In this document: positions 1 to 6,148 of the stretch, one piece after another
How the letters are laid out: every line of letters starts with the position of its first letter
How positions within the stretch are numbered: position 1 is the stretch's first letter
NCBI GenBank assembly: GCA_025360005.1
Contig: JANYDA010000060.1
Coordinates: 1-64,000 of the forward strand
Direction of reading: 5' to 3'
From: Fibrobacteria bacterium
GTDB lineage: Bacteria > Fibrobacterota > Fibrobacteria > UBA11236
DNA length: 64,000 nt
Translations under genes and position numbers: made by a program
Notes under the pieces: generated by a model
What the model saw: only the letters and a program-made list of their open reading frames with translations
What the model was told of the DNA's origin: nothing
Databases searched by the model: none

Positions 1-104
1 AGAAGGGATCGTTTCAGAGGAATCCGAATATTCAAGATGATCTCGTCGTTACTCCGTGACAAAACTTCTGCTGACATGCAAATGGGTCTCCTTCAGAATC
101 AAAG

Positions 105-120
105 GTAACTCACACGTTAC
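105..120. repeat. GTAAC-N6-GTTAC palindrome, copy 1
   Basis: Exact copy, spacer TCACAC, in the short leader just before the truncated SRPBCC gene at 124. Confidence 0.85.
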
Positions 121-123
121 ATC

Positions 124-489
124 ATGTCAAGAGAACACCCGTTGGATCCGAAAGTAGACGGGCTCTTTTACTGGACCCTCAAGGGGACTTCCCACTATGG
201 GCGGTTTATGGAGGTCAAGAGGCCGATTCGAATTCAACATACCTGGATATCACCAAGTACTTTAGGCCAAGAGTCGGTAGTTACCCTGACCTTTAAGAAG
301 CAGGGAGCGGACACGCTCATGACCCTTGTGCATTCCGACCTACCGGATCATGAGCTGGCAAAGGGGCATGAGAAAGGTTGGAATTACTTTTTGGAAATTT
401 TCCGTGAGCAATTCGGAAATGGCTCACGCGAGAAATACCGCTGGGATGACGCTCATCCGTCCGCGAAAAAAATAAGGAAGGGAAAATGA
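124..489 (+). pseudogene. SRPBCC/AHSA1-type protein, N-terminally truncated
   Basis: The 121-residue product matches the C-terminal two thirds of the AHSA1-like SRPBCC (Bet v1-fold) family. A beta-strand block comes first (about residues 10-60), then the family's characteristic C-terminal helix with GHEKGWNYF (about residues 80-89). The usual N-terminal strand and first two helices, with a WW-containing motif, are missing, and I could not find them in any frame of the preceding 123 bases. A stop sits at 103-105 in the same frame. The gene is therefore either 5'-truncated or expressed as a half domain. Its stop overlaps the next gene's ATG by four bases (ATGA), so the pair was once a translationally coupled operon. 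Base composition is clearly more AT-rich than the bulk of the window. Family members bind small hydrophobic ligands; no specific function can be given. Confidence 0.55.
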
Positions 490-938
490 AATCGAAGTTT
501 GTTTACGTCAGTTACATCAAAACGACTCCAGAGAATTTGTGGGGGGCGCTTACCACGCCACAACTTATGAAGCAGTATTGGGTTGGCATGGACACCGAAT
601 CCGATTGGAAAGCGGGCTCTGCTTGGACTATGAAGTTTCCGGACGGGCGAGTCGCCGACGCGGGAGAGATTGTCGAATTTAATCCGCCTAAATGCATGGC
701 AATCAAGTGGCGGAACGAATGGAAACCGGAAATGAAGGAAGAAGGATTTTCCCTTTGCACCTATGATTTGGAACAGGCCGATGGAGCCGTGAAGCTAACA
801 GTTACGCACGGAATAGATGTGCTGAATTCCAAGTTCATCGCATCTGTATCCGGTGCATGGCCGATTTGCCTTTCCAATCTGAAGTCACTCCTTGAAATGG
901 GCGATGTCGTTTTGAAAGAAACCACTCGGCACCCATGA
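486..938 (+). CDS. SRPBCC family (AHSA1-like) protein
   Basis: A full-length 150-residue AHSA1-type SRPBCC protein. It begins with a beta strand (FVYVSYIKTTPENLW), followed by the helix TTPQLMKQYWVG, strands around residues 38-100, and the C-terminal helix with the family's typical KLTVTHG...WPICLSNLKSLLE pattern (about residues 99-137). Proteins of this type bind hydrophobic ligands and are often encoded in pairs next to ArsR or sigma-factor genes; the ligand is unknown. The ATG overlaps the previous stop in ATGA. The last 13 residues (after SLLE) are unlike the family's short tail and coincide with the start of another SRPBCC remnant, so the 3' end may be a recombination joint. Confidence 0.75.
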   Translation: MKSKFVYVSYIKTTPENLWGALTTPQLMKQYWVGMDTESDWKAGSAWTMKFPDGRVADAGEIVEFNPPKCMAIKWRNEWKPEMKEEGFSLCTYDLEQADGAVKLTVTHGIDVLNSKFIASVSGAWPICLSNLKSLLEMGDVVLKETTRHP

Positions 939-1002
939 GGAAGGCTGGAACTACTTTATAGTTGCCCATCGGCAATATTTGAAAGTATTTTTTGGAGGCG
1001 GA
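916..1002 (+). pseudogene. Remnant of an AHSA1 C-terminal helix
   Basis: In frame +1, after a stop at 913-915, the bases encode GTHEEGWNYFIVAHRQYL. This is the same C-terminal helix motif seen in the gene at 124-489 (GHEKGWNYFLEIF). It has no start codon or upstream domain, and it runs in frame into the small gene that follows. I read it as the tail of a third SRPBCC gene left after a deletion. Confidence 0.6.
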
Positions 1003-1026
1003 AAAACCGATTTCATGTTTGACGGA

Positions 1027-1209
1027 ATGGTAAAAGTGAAATCAGAAAAAAAGATCAACAAAGCCTGGCACAGCAAGAACAAAATGCCGATGAGCCCTTC
1101 GCTAAAAACGAGGGCTGCCCGGCACCTAAGGCATGCAAAGGATTGCGGATGCCGAGAGGCGCCGAAATCCGTACAGGACTATCTTAAGAACAATAAAATC
1201 GCCGTATAA
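1027..1209 (+). CDS. Small basic protein with a His/Cys motif
   Basis: About 60 residues. The core pattern is W-H-x3-N-x-M-P-x3-S-x3-R-x3-H-L-x2-H-A-x2-C-G-C-R-x2-P, which recurs in a family of small uncharacterised bacterial proteins; the His and Cys residues could bind a metal. The start is uncertain: ATG codons at 1015 and 1027 are both in frame, and a GGAGG-like sequence lies near 994. The reading frame is open further upstream only because it is joined to the SRPBCC remnant. Function unknown. Confidence 0.45.
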   Translation: MVKVKSEKKINKAWHSKNKMPMSPSLKTRAARHLRHAKDCGCREAPKSVQDYLKNNKIAV

Positions 1210-1549
1210 CGCCTTGGCCCTGGCATTCAGTCCAACCGAGAAGACGTCCGACGTCATTCTTTCCATCGCGCTCTACCCGCGGTGGGTCAGCCTTTTCTTC
1301 GCGCACGGTACAAACCTGGCTGATCCGAGTGCGATTCTTCGCGGATCTGTCAGCCGGATGAGGCACGTTGTTCTTGAGCCTTCGTCTCTCCTTGATAGCC
1401 CACCTGTGCGAGAACTCATCAAGGAAGCTATCGCATCTCACCCAAAGACGCTCGCTCCTGGTCCTGGGCGGACTATCATAAAATCGATTTCGGGCAAACA
1501 GCGTCCGCGCAGGCCCCCCAAGGCGCAAAGCCGCAAAACAAAAAGTTGA
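1205..1549 (+). pseudogene. DUF1801-like protein, 5'-truncated
   Basis: From YNALALAF onward the translation fits the C-terminal part of a YdhG/DUF1801-type protein: ILSIALYPRWVSLFF, then an L-x-DP-x-x-I-L-R-G-S segment, and a basic tail IIKSISGKQRPRR. The N-terminal half is absent. The homology begins exactly at the stop codon of the preceding small gene (1207-1209), so the join looks like a deletion endpoint. An open reading frame extends back to 1133, but that part is the other gene read out of frame. No ribosome-binding site precedes the homologous part. Confidence 0.5.
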
Positions 1550-1707
1550 AATTATCAAGGCGCGATAAACCTCGAGTTGAACTTTGGTTTATGACCCCTC
1601 TTCATCGTATGCGGCCCCTTTCTTTTTTTCGGGAAACTTTGTCGATTTTTCGGTCGTCGTTCGACAATAGGCCGGCAAGCGAGTTTTTGCCCCAGAAGGA
1701 GGCTTCC
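1550..1707 (+). other. Leader region of the ECF42 operon
   Basis: No gene seen. It changes from AT-richer sequence to GC-rich genome background and holds the candidate sigma-factor promoter described at 1640-1665. Confidence 0.5.
1640..1665 (+). promoter_or_regulatory. Candidate ECF42-type promoter
   Basis: TGTCGA at 1640-1645 is followed after 16 bases by CGAC at 1662-1665. This agrees with the ECF42 target consensus as I recall it from work in Streptomyces venezuelae (TGTCGA at -35, CG[AT]C at -10). It lies about 42 bases upstream of the first DGPF gene, as an autoregulated operon would need. The same bases also form an inverted repeat, TTGTCGA/TCGACAA, with a 15-base centre. Confidence 0.55.
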
Positions 1708-2094
1708 ATGAAATACCTTTGCCTAGCCTACGGAGACGAGAAGAAATACGCGGCCATGTCCAAGGCCGAGATCGAGGCGATGGGCGTGAAATGCAAGTCC
1801 CATGACGAGGAACTGCATCAAGGGGGCCATCTTTCCCTCATCGCTTCCCTGGCTCCTACCCGGTCAGCAACCACCCTGCGGCCCCTCAACGGCAAGACCA
1901 TTCTTTGCGACGGACCCTATGCCGAGACCAAGGAACAGGTGGGTGGTTTGTTCATCATCGAGGCAAGGGATTTGAACGAAGCCATCCAGGCGGCCTCCAA
2001 ACACCCTGCGGCCCGGGTGGGCGAGAAGATGGGTTGCGCGGTGGAGATAAGGCCCATCGATTTTTTCGAAGTGACCGAGGCCATGCGGGCCTAA
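1708..2094 (+). CDS. DGPF/YCII-related domain protein
   Basis: 128 residues, the normal length for a single YCII-related (ferredoxin-like alpha+beta) domain. The hallmark DGPY-A-E-T-K-E motif is at residues 68-75, the variant seen in proteins paired with ECF42 sigma factors. The start is fixed by a good AGGAGG ribosome-binding site just upstream of the ATG; the frame stays open further upstream to 1546 without a site. The sigma-factor gene follows 46 bases later and a second copy of this family lies beyond it, so the three genes very probably form one unit. The biochemical role of DGPF proteins is not established. Confidence 0.85.
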   Translation: MKYLCLAYGDEKKYAAMSKAEIEAMGVKCKSHDEELHQGGHLSLIASLAPTRSATTLRPLNGKTILCDGPYAETKEQVGGLFIIEARDLNEAIQAASKHPAARVGEKMGCAVEIRPIDFFEVTEAMRA

Positions 2095-2140
2095 AGCGTT
2101 CGCCGGTGGCGGAAAGCGGCGGAAGGCGGCGAAAGCGGAT

Positions 2141-3460
2141 ATGGGAAAAGCGGAAACCGGATCGGCCCTAGCCAAGGTGGACGAAGTCTATCGCCTGGAA
2201 TCGCGCCGGGTGCTGGCCACCTTGATCCGCCTCCTGGGGGATTTCGATCTGGCCGAAGAGGCGGCGCATGACGCCTTCCGGGCGGCGGTGGAGCAATGGC
2301 CCAAAGAAGGCGTGCCCGGCAATCCCCGGGCCTGGCTCGTGTCCACGGGACGTTTCAAGGCCATCGACGGCGTTCGGCGCCGCGCGCGCTTCGACCAAAG
2401 CGCGGAGGAAATGAGCCGGCTTTATGAGGGACGCGGGGAGGGAGAAGCGGAGGATGGCGAGGACGGCGAGACATCGTGGCCGCATGCAGAGGGGGGTTCG
2501 CAGGATGCGGGCCTGGAGGACGATCGGCTCCGCCTCATCTTCACTTGCTGCCATCCGGCCCTGGCCCCGGATTCCCGGATCGCCTTGACCTTGCGCGAGG
2601 TTTGCGGCCTCACCACCGAGGAAATCGCCAGGGCCTTCCTGACCGAATCGCCCACCATCGCCCAGCGTATCGTTCGTGCCAAGGCCAAGATCCGCGAGGC
2701 CCGGATCCCATACGAGGTGCCGGCCCCGGAACAGCGCGCCGAGCGGCTGGACGCAGTCCTGCGCGTCCTCTACCTGGTCTTCAACGAAGGCTATTCCGCT
2801 TCCGCCGGAGCCGCCGTGGCCCGGCCCGATCTCTCCGGCGAGGCCATCCGCCTGGGGCGTCTCCTGGTGGAACTCCTCCCTGAGCCAGAGGCCAAGGGCC
2901 TCCTGGGCCTGATGCTCCTGCATGAAAGCCGCCAGGCCGCGCGCGCTTCGGACACCGGCGAGCTGATTCTCCTGGAGCACCAGGACCGCTCCCGCTGGAA
3001 CCGGGACCTCATCCGCGAAGGATCGGCCTTGGCCGAGGAGGCCCTCTTGTCACGGAGCTTCGGGCCTTATACCTTGCAGGCCGCCATCTCCGCCGTGCAT
3101 AGCGAGGCTGCCACGCCGGAGGCCACCGATTGGACGCAAATCGCCGGCCTATACGATGTTCTCCTGCGCGCCGATCCCTCTCCCCTTGTCGAGTTGAACC
3201 GGGCCGTGGCCGTGGCCATGCGCGATGGCCCGGAAGCGGGCCTCCGCCTCATCGACGGCCTTCTGAAAAACGAATTGCGGTCCCGCGAAGTCCTGATCGA
3301 CTATCACCTGACCCATTCGGCGCGGGCGGATCTGCTCCGTCGTCTTGACCGCAAGGCCGAGGCCGCCGAGGCCTATCGCCGCGCCTTGGAACTGACCCAG
3401 CAGGATCCTGAGCGGCGCTTCCTGGAAAAACGGCTTTCTGAACTCGAACCATCACCTTGA
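2141..3460 (+). CDS. ECF42-type RNA polymerase sigma factor
   Basis: 439 residues, much longer than a plain ECF sigma factor. Region 2 is at about 20-90 (helices ending in GNPRAWLVSTGRFKAIDGVRR), an acidic linker at about 90-120, and region 4 at about 140-195 with the helix-turn-helix VCGLTTEEIARAFLTESPTIAQR. The remaining 240 residues are the DUF6596/TPR-like C-terminal extension that defines the ECF42 group, including the typical VLYLVFNEGYSAS block near 205-220 and TPR-like helices near the end (LLRRLDRKAEAAEAYRRAL). No anti-sigma factor is encoded nearby, as usual for this group, where the extension is thought to control activity. Both neighbours are DGPF proteins. Confidence 0.92.
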   Translation: MGKAETGSALAKVDEVYRLESRRVLATLIRLLGDFDLAEEAAHDAFRAAVEQWPKEGVPGNPRAWLVSTGRFKAIDGVRRRARFDQSAEEMSRLYEGRGEGEAEDGEDGETSWPHAEGGSQDAGLEDDRLRLIFTCCHPALAPDSRIALTLREVCGLTTEEIARAFLTESPTIAQRIVRAKAKIREARIPYEVPAPEQRAERLDAVLRVLYLVFNEGYSASAGAAVARPDLSGEAIRLGRLLVELLPEPEAKGLLGLMLLHESRQAARASDTGELILLEHQDRSRWNRDLIREGSALAEEALLSRSFGPYTLQAAISAVHSEAATPEATDWTQIAGLYDVLLRADPSPLVELNRAVAVAMRDGPEAGLRLIDGLLKNELRSREVLIDYHLTHSARADLLRRLDRKAEAAEAYRRALELTQQDPERRFLEKRLSELEPSP

Positions 3461-3470
3461 AGGAGTCAAA

Positions 3471-3845
3471 ATGAAATTCCTAGCTCTCGCCTATTACCAT
3501 GAGAAGACCTTTGAAAAGACGTCTCCGGAGGAGATGAAGGCCATCGTCGCCCAATGCGAACCCCTGGACAAGGCATTGAATGGCACCGGCAAGATGGAGA
3601 TGGTGGCCTCTCTGGCCGCCACCAAGGACACCGTGTCCGTGCGGCCCCGGAACGGTAAGCCCTCGGTCACGGACGGTCCTTATGTCGAGACCAAGGAGCA
3701 ATTGGGGTCCTTCTTCCTACTCGAAGCCAAGGACATGCAGGAGGCTATCCAACTCGCCTCCATGCATCCGGCCGCGAACCTGGGTGAAAAAATGGGTTGG
3801 GGCATCGAAATCCGGCCCATCGAATTTTGCCGGGCCAAGAAATAA
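3471..3845 (+). CDS. DGPF/YCII-related domain protein (second copy)
   Basis: 124 residues with the DGPY-V-E-T-K-E motif at 68-75, aligned position for position with the protein at 1708-2094 (about half the residues are the same). A clear AAGGAG site precedes the ATG, only ten bases after the sigma-factor stop, so it is the last gene of the unit. Its location supports co-regulation by the ECF42 factor. Function unknown beyond the family link. Confidence 0.85.
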   Translation: MKFLALAYYHEKTFEKTSPEEMKAIVAQCEPLDKALNGTGKMEMVASLAATKDTVSVRPRNGKPSVTDGPYVETKEQLGSFFLLEAKDMQEAIQLASMHPAANLGEKMGWGIEIRPIEFCRAKK

Positions 3846-3973
3846 CGCTGATAACCTCGTGACCGGCACGATGGCGCTGATGGGAACGTTCGCTCTCTGG
3901 TCTCTTAGTCAGGGGCGATCCCGTAAGGTGAGCCTTCTCCGTTTGGAAAGAGGGTGGCCAAACCAAAGGGCGA

Positions 3974-4807
3974 TCAATGATAGAAGGCTTGCATAACCGG
4001 CCCGCCCCGGCCCGGGGACGTGACTTCCAGGAAAAACTTTCCGCGCGGCAGATGGGAGGCCGGTAGGGCCGCCTTTTCACCCATGGATAACGTCACCACG
4101 GTTTTTCCGGAAGCGTCCATCACCCTGACCGCGGCTTTATTCCCGGAATGGTTTCGCAGGAGCAGGGATTCGCCATCCAGGTCGGCGCCGAACCAGGAGG
4201 AGGCCGCCGATGCGATAGGGCGCAATCCATTGGAAGGCCTGGTATTGCTGATGGCGGTAAGGGTCATGCTCAAAGAGGCGGAGAAGGATGCCGCTGAGGA
4301 ATCGAGATAGGATTCGCTGGCCGAGACGGCAGTGCCTACCTTGGGCATAAAATCGACGAAACCGGAGTCCGGGAGATAGAAGAGGATTTGCGTCCCATGG
4401 TCCGGGTTCCCTATCATGGTTTGGAAAGCGAGGGAATACCGGGATTTCATTTCAATGATGGTGGCGGTGTGATAGCCGAGGTAGGAGCCCGAGGCGGTAT
4501 CGGTAACCGCCGGAGAAAAAAGCGAAGGCGCGATCAGCGAATCGAAGAAGTAATCCGCGCGGTATCCCGTCCCTACATTGATGGAATCGGGTTTGACGTC
4601 CGTGATGCCATCGAATCTGGTATAGGCATTCCGGGACGTATCCACCGCGAAGATATAGGTGACAGGGCTCCCGGCATGGATGCCGTGCGAAGCCGCATAA
4701 CCGCCGACATCGCCGACAAGGAAGGTCACCTTACCGGTAAAGGTATAGTAGGTGGGGGCCGAAAAGGAATATGCTATGGCGGCCAGGACAAGGGCGATTT
4801 TTTTCAT
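3974..4807 (-). CDS. Secreted protein with Por/T9SS-like C-terminal domain
   Basis: 277 residues from the ATG at 4807, which has a GGGAG site nine bases upstream; an open frame extends back to 4891 without one. Residues 1-16 are a signal peptide (MKKIALVLAAIAYSFSA). The middle resembles the beta-sandwich found in secreted anchor-type proteins (YTFTGKVTFLVGDV..., AGSPVTYIFAVDTS). The last 60 residues (LLLRNHSGNKAAVRVMDASG...LPRGKFFLEV) have the form of a type-IX-secretion-like sorting/adhesion domain with an L-P-x-G-x-[FY] turn. This suggests export and surface attachment; substrate unknown. Confidence 0.6.
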   Translation of the reverse strand: MKKIALVLAAIAYSFSAPTYYTFTGKVTFLVGDVGGYAASHGIHAGSPVTYIFAVDTSRNAYTRFDGITDVKPDSINVGTGYRADYFFDSLIAPSLFSPAVTDTASGSYLGYHTATIIEMKSRYSLAFQTMIGNPDHGTQILFYLPDSGFVDFMPKVGTAVSASESYLDSSAASFSASLSMTLTAISNTRPSNGLRPIASAASSWFGADLDGESLLLRNHSGNKAAVRVMDASGKTVVTLSMGEKAALPASHLPRGKFFLEVTSPGRGGPVMQAFYH

Positions 4808-4916
4808 GCGGACTCCCGAAAATAACCTCATCGGAAAGATAATCTCTAGAAGGGTAATTATCCGCGGGATTGGCATGGTAGGGATAGGCATACATAAATT
4901 AACTTGGATAAACAGG

Positions 4917-4935
4917 ATGACCGATCAACGGTCAT
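4917..4935. promoter_or_regulatory. Inverted repeat, possible operator
   Basis: ATGACCG-ATCAA-CGGTCAT, a perfect 7-bp inverted repeat with a 5-base centre, lies between the divergent genes at 4807(-) and 5004(+), 69 bases before the DoxX-family start. Confidence 0.4.
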
Positions 4936-5003
4936 TCCACGTAACTCCTGGCATACCTTCGAGATAACGGCCGGGAGGAATAGTCTAAAGCCAAGGAGAT
5001 GTT

Positions 5004-5399
5004 ATGAAAATTGCGGTTATAATTTGCCGGGTATTGCTGGGCGCGGGTTTCATCGTTTTTGGACTCAACATCCTGCATCCTTTTTTGCCGATGCCGCCCC
5101 TTCCGGAAAACTCGCGGCCCGCGCAGTTCGGGGCGCTCATGGGCCCCACCCATTGGATGGCGCTGGTGGGGGTTTTCCAATTGCTGGGCGGACTACTGGT
5201 AATCATCGGTAGAACCGCGCCCATGGGCTTGGTGTTGCTCGCGCCCGTGCTGGTGAATGTTCTGGCATTCCACGTTTTTCTGCAAGACGGCAGCGGGATA
5301 GCTCCGGGGTTGGTATTCTCGGCATTCGAAATCTTCCTTATCTACGCATACAGGAAATATTTCCTCCCTATTTTTACGGTCAACGCGCGAGTTGATTAG
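5004..5399 (+). CDS. DoxX-family membrane protein
   Basis: 131 residues with four predicted membrane helices (about 4-24, 48-70, 75-93, 98-117). The first helix has the IVFGLNILHPFLP pattern of the DoxX superfamily, and GPTHWMALVGVFQLLGGLLVI follows. An AAGGAG site lies seven bases before the ATG. DoxX-like proteins are small inner-membrane proteins, some linked to redox stress; this one's job is unknown. The next gene starts two bases after its stop, so they are probably cotranscribed. Confidence 0.75.
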   Translation: MKIAVIICRVLLGAGFIVFGLNILHPFLPMPPLPENSRPAQFGALMGPTHWMALVGVFQLLGGLLVIIGRTAPMGLVLLAPVLVNVLAFHVFLQDGSGIAPGLVFSAFEIFLIYAYRKYFLPIFTVNARVD

Positions 5400-5401
5400 G
5401 A

Positions 5402-5857
5402 GTGGGGAAAACGGCTCGCTTCCTCTTTTGGCAGAAATGGCTTTTCTACACCAGCATCCTGTTCGCATTGGCCGGGATGCTCTTTGCCATCTGGGGAAAC
5501 AATGTGTTTTTCTTTCCTTACAACCATATGCTCGCGGAAATATTCTGGGGTAAATCCGACTTGCCCGCGGATGTGGAGCCGTTTCGCGCCTTCATTTGGG
5601 GGCCTCTGGGCGGAACAATCGCCTGCTGCTATATCCTGCTGGCATATATCGCCTACTATCCCTTCAAAAGAAAGGAAACCTGGGCCCGGAACGCCATCAT
5701 GGCGGCCTTCGGCGTCTGGGTGGTTCTGGATTCGGCAGCCTGCATCAGATCCGGGGTCTATTTCCAAATTTATCTCATCAACCTGTTTTCCATAATCGTT
5801 AAGGCTTTACCGCTGGTTTTCACCTGGAGTGAATTTAAAGGAGCGACGTCGAGCTAA
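5402..5857 (+). CDS. Four-helix membrane protein, unrecognised
   Basis: 151 residues beginning at a GTG (5402) directly after the DoxX stop. Hydrophobic helices lie at about 13-32, 66-86, 97-115 and 120-141. The first loop is aromatic and acidic (NNVFFFPYNHMLAEIFWG). I do not recognise the family. Tight spacing with the DoxX gene suggests translational coupling and a shared context. The GTG has almost no room for its own ribosome-binding site, which also argues for coupling. Confidence 0.6.
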   Translation: MGKTARFLFWQKWLFYTSILFALAGMLFAIWGNNVFFFPYNHMLAEIFWGKSDLPADVEPFRAFIWGPLGGTIACCYILLAYIAYYPFKRKETWARNAIMAAFGVWVVLDSAACIRSGVYFQIYLINLFSIIVKALPLVFTWSEFKGATSS

Positions 5858-5858
5858 G

Positions 5859-5874
5859 GTAACATTATAGTTAC
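5859..5874. repeat. GTAAC-N6-GTTAC palindrome, copy 2
   Basis: Exact copy with spacer ATTATA, extended by one pair to GGTAAC/GTTACC. It begins two bases after the stop codon of the preceding membrane-protein gene. Confidence 0.85.
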
Positions 5875-6148
5875 CCCAGGTTGCCCTTGCGGGATCTAAT
5901 CCGCTTGCTGCCGCCTCATCGTAATTCCCGATTCCGAATAAGCGCCGACTTCACCCGGTTCGCCGAAACAACTTTGCATTGTTTTATATCCTCCAAAGGA
6001 TTCGCTCCAAGGCGGGAATCTGGGAACGCGATTACAGCCGTCCGTTTCTACCTCTCTCCGTTCGCGCACTGAGTATGGCTTGTAGGCCGGATCAAACGCG
6101 TATGCGACGGAACGCCGCATTTGACGCAACCAATTCAAAGGATTCAGC
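5875..6148. other. Intergenic region upstream of the astacin gene
   Basis: AT-richer than its surroundings and without a convincing gene. Short open frames on both strands lack ribosome-binding sites and family signatures. Confidence 0.5.

Noticed and set aside
1205-1212. TATAACGCC resembling an integron attC core
   Set aside because: No matching inner and outer site pairs or integrase; the adjacent small genes are fragments, not cassettes.
2103-2135. Short GCGGAAAGCGG-like repeats before the sigma-factor gene
   Set aside because: Low-complexity GC-rich sequence of 30 bases; no regular unit or function apparent.
1864-2980. Minus-strand open frames over the DGPF and sigma-factor genes
   Set aside because: Shadows of strong forward genes; high GC keeps reverse frames open.
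4941-4956. GTAAC-TCCTGG-CATAC
   Set aside because: Two mismatches in one half-site; within chance.
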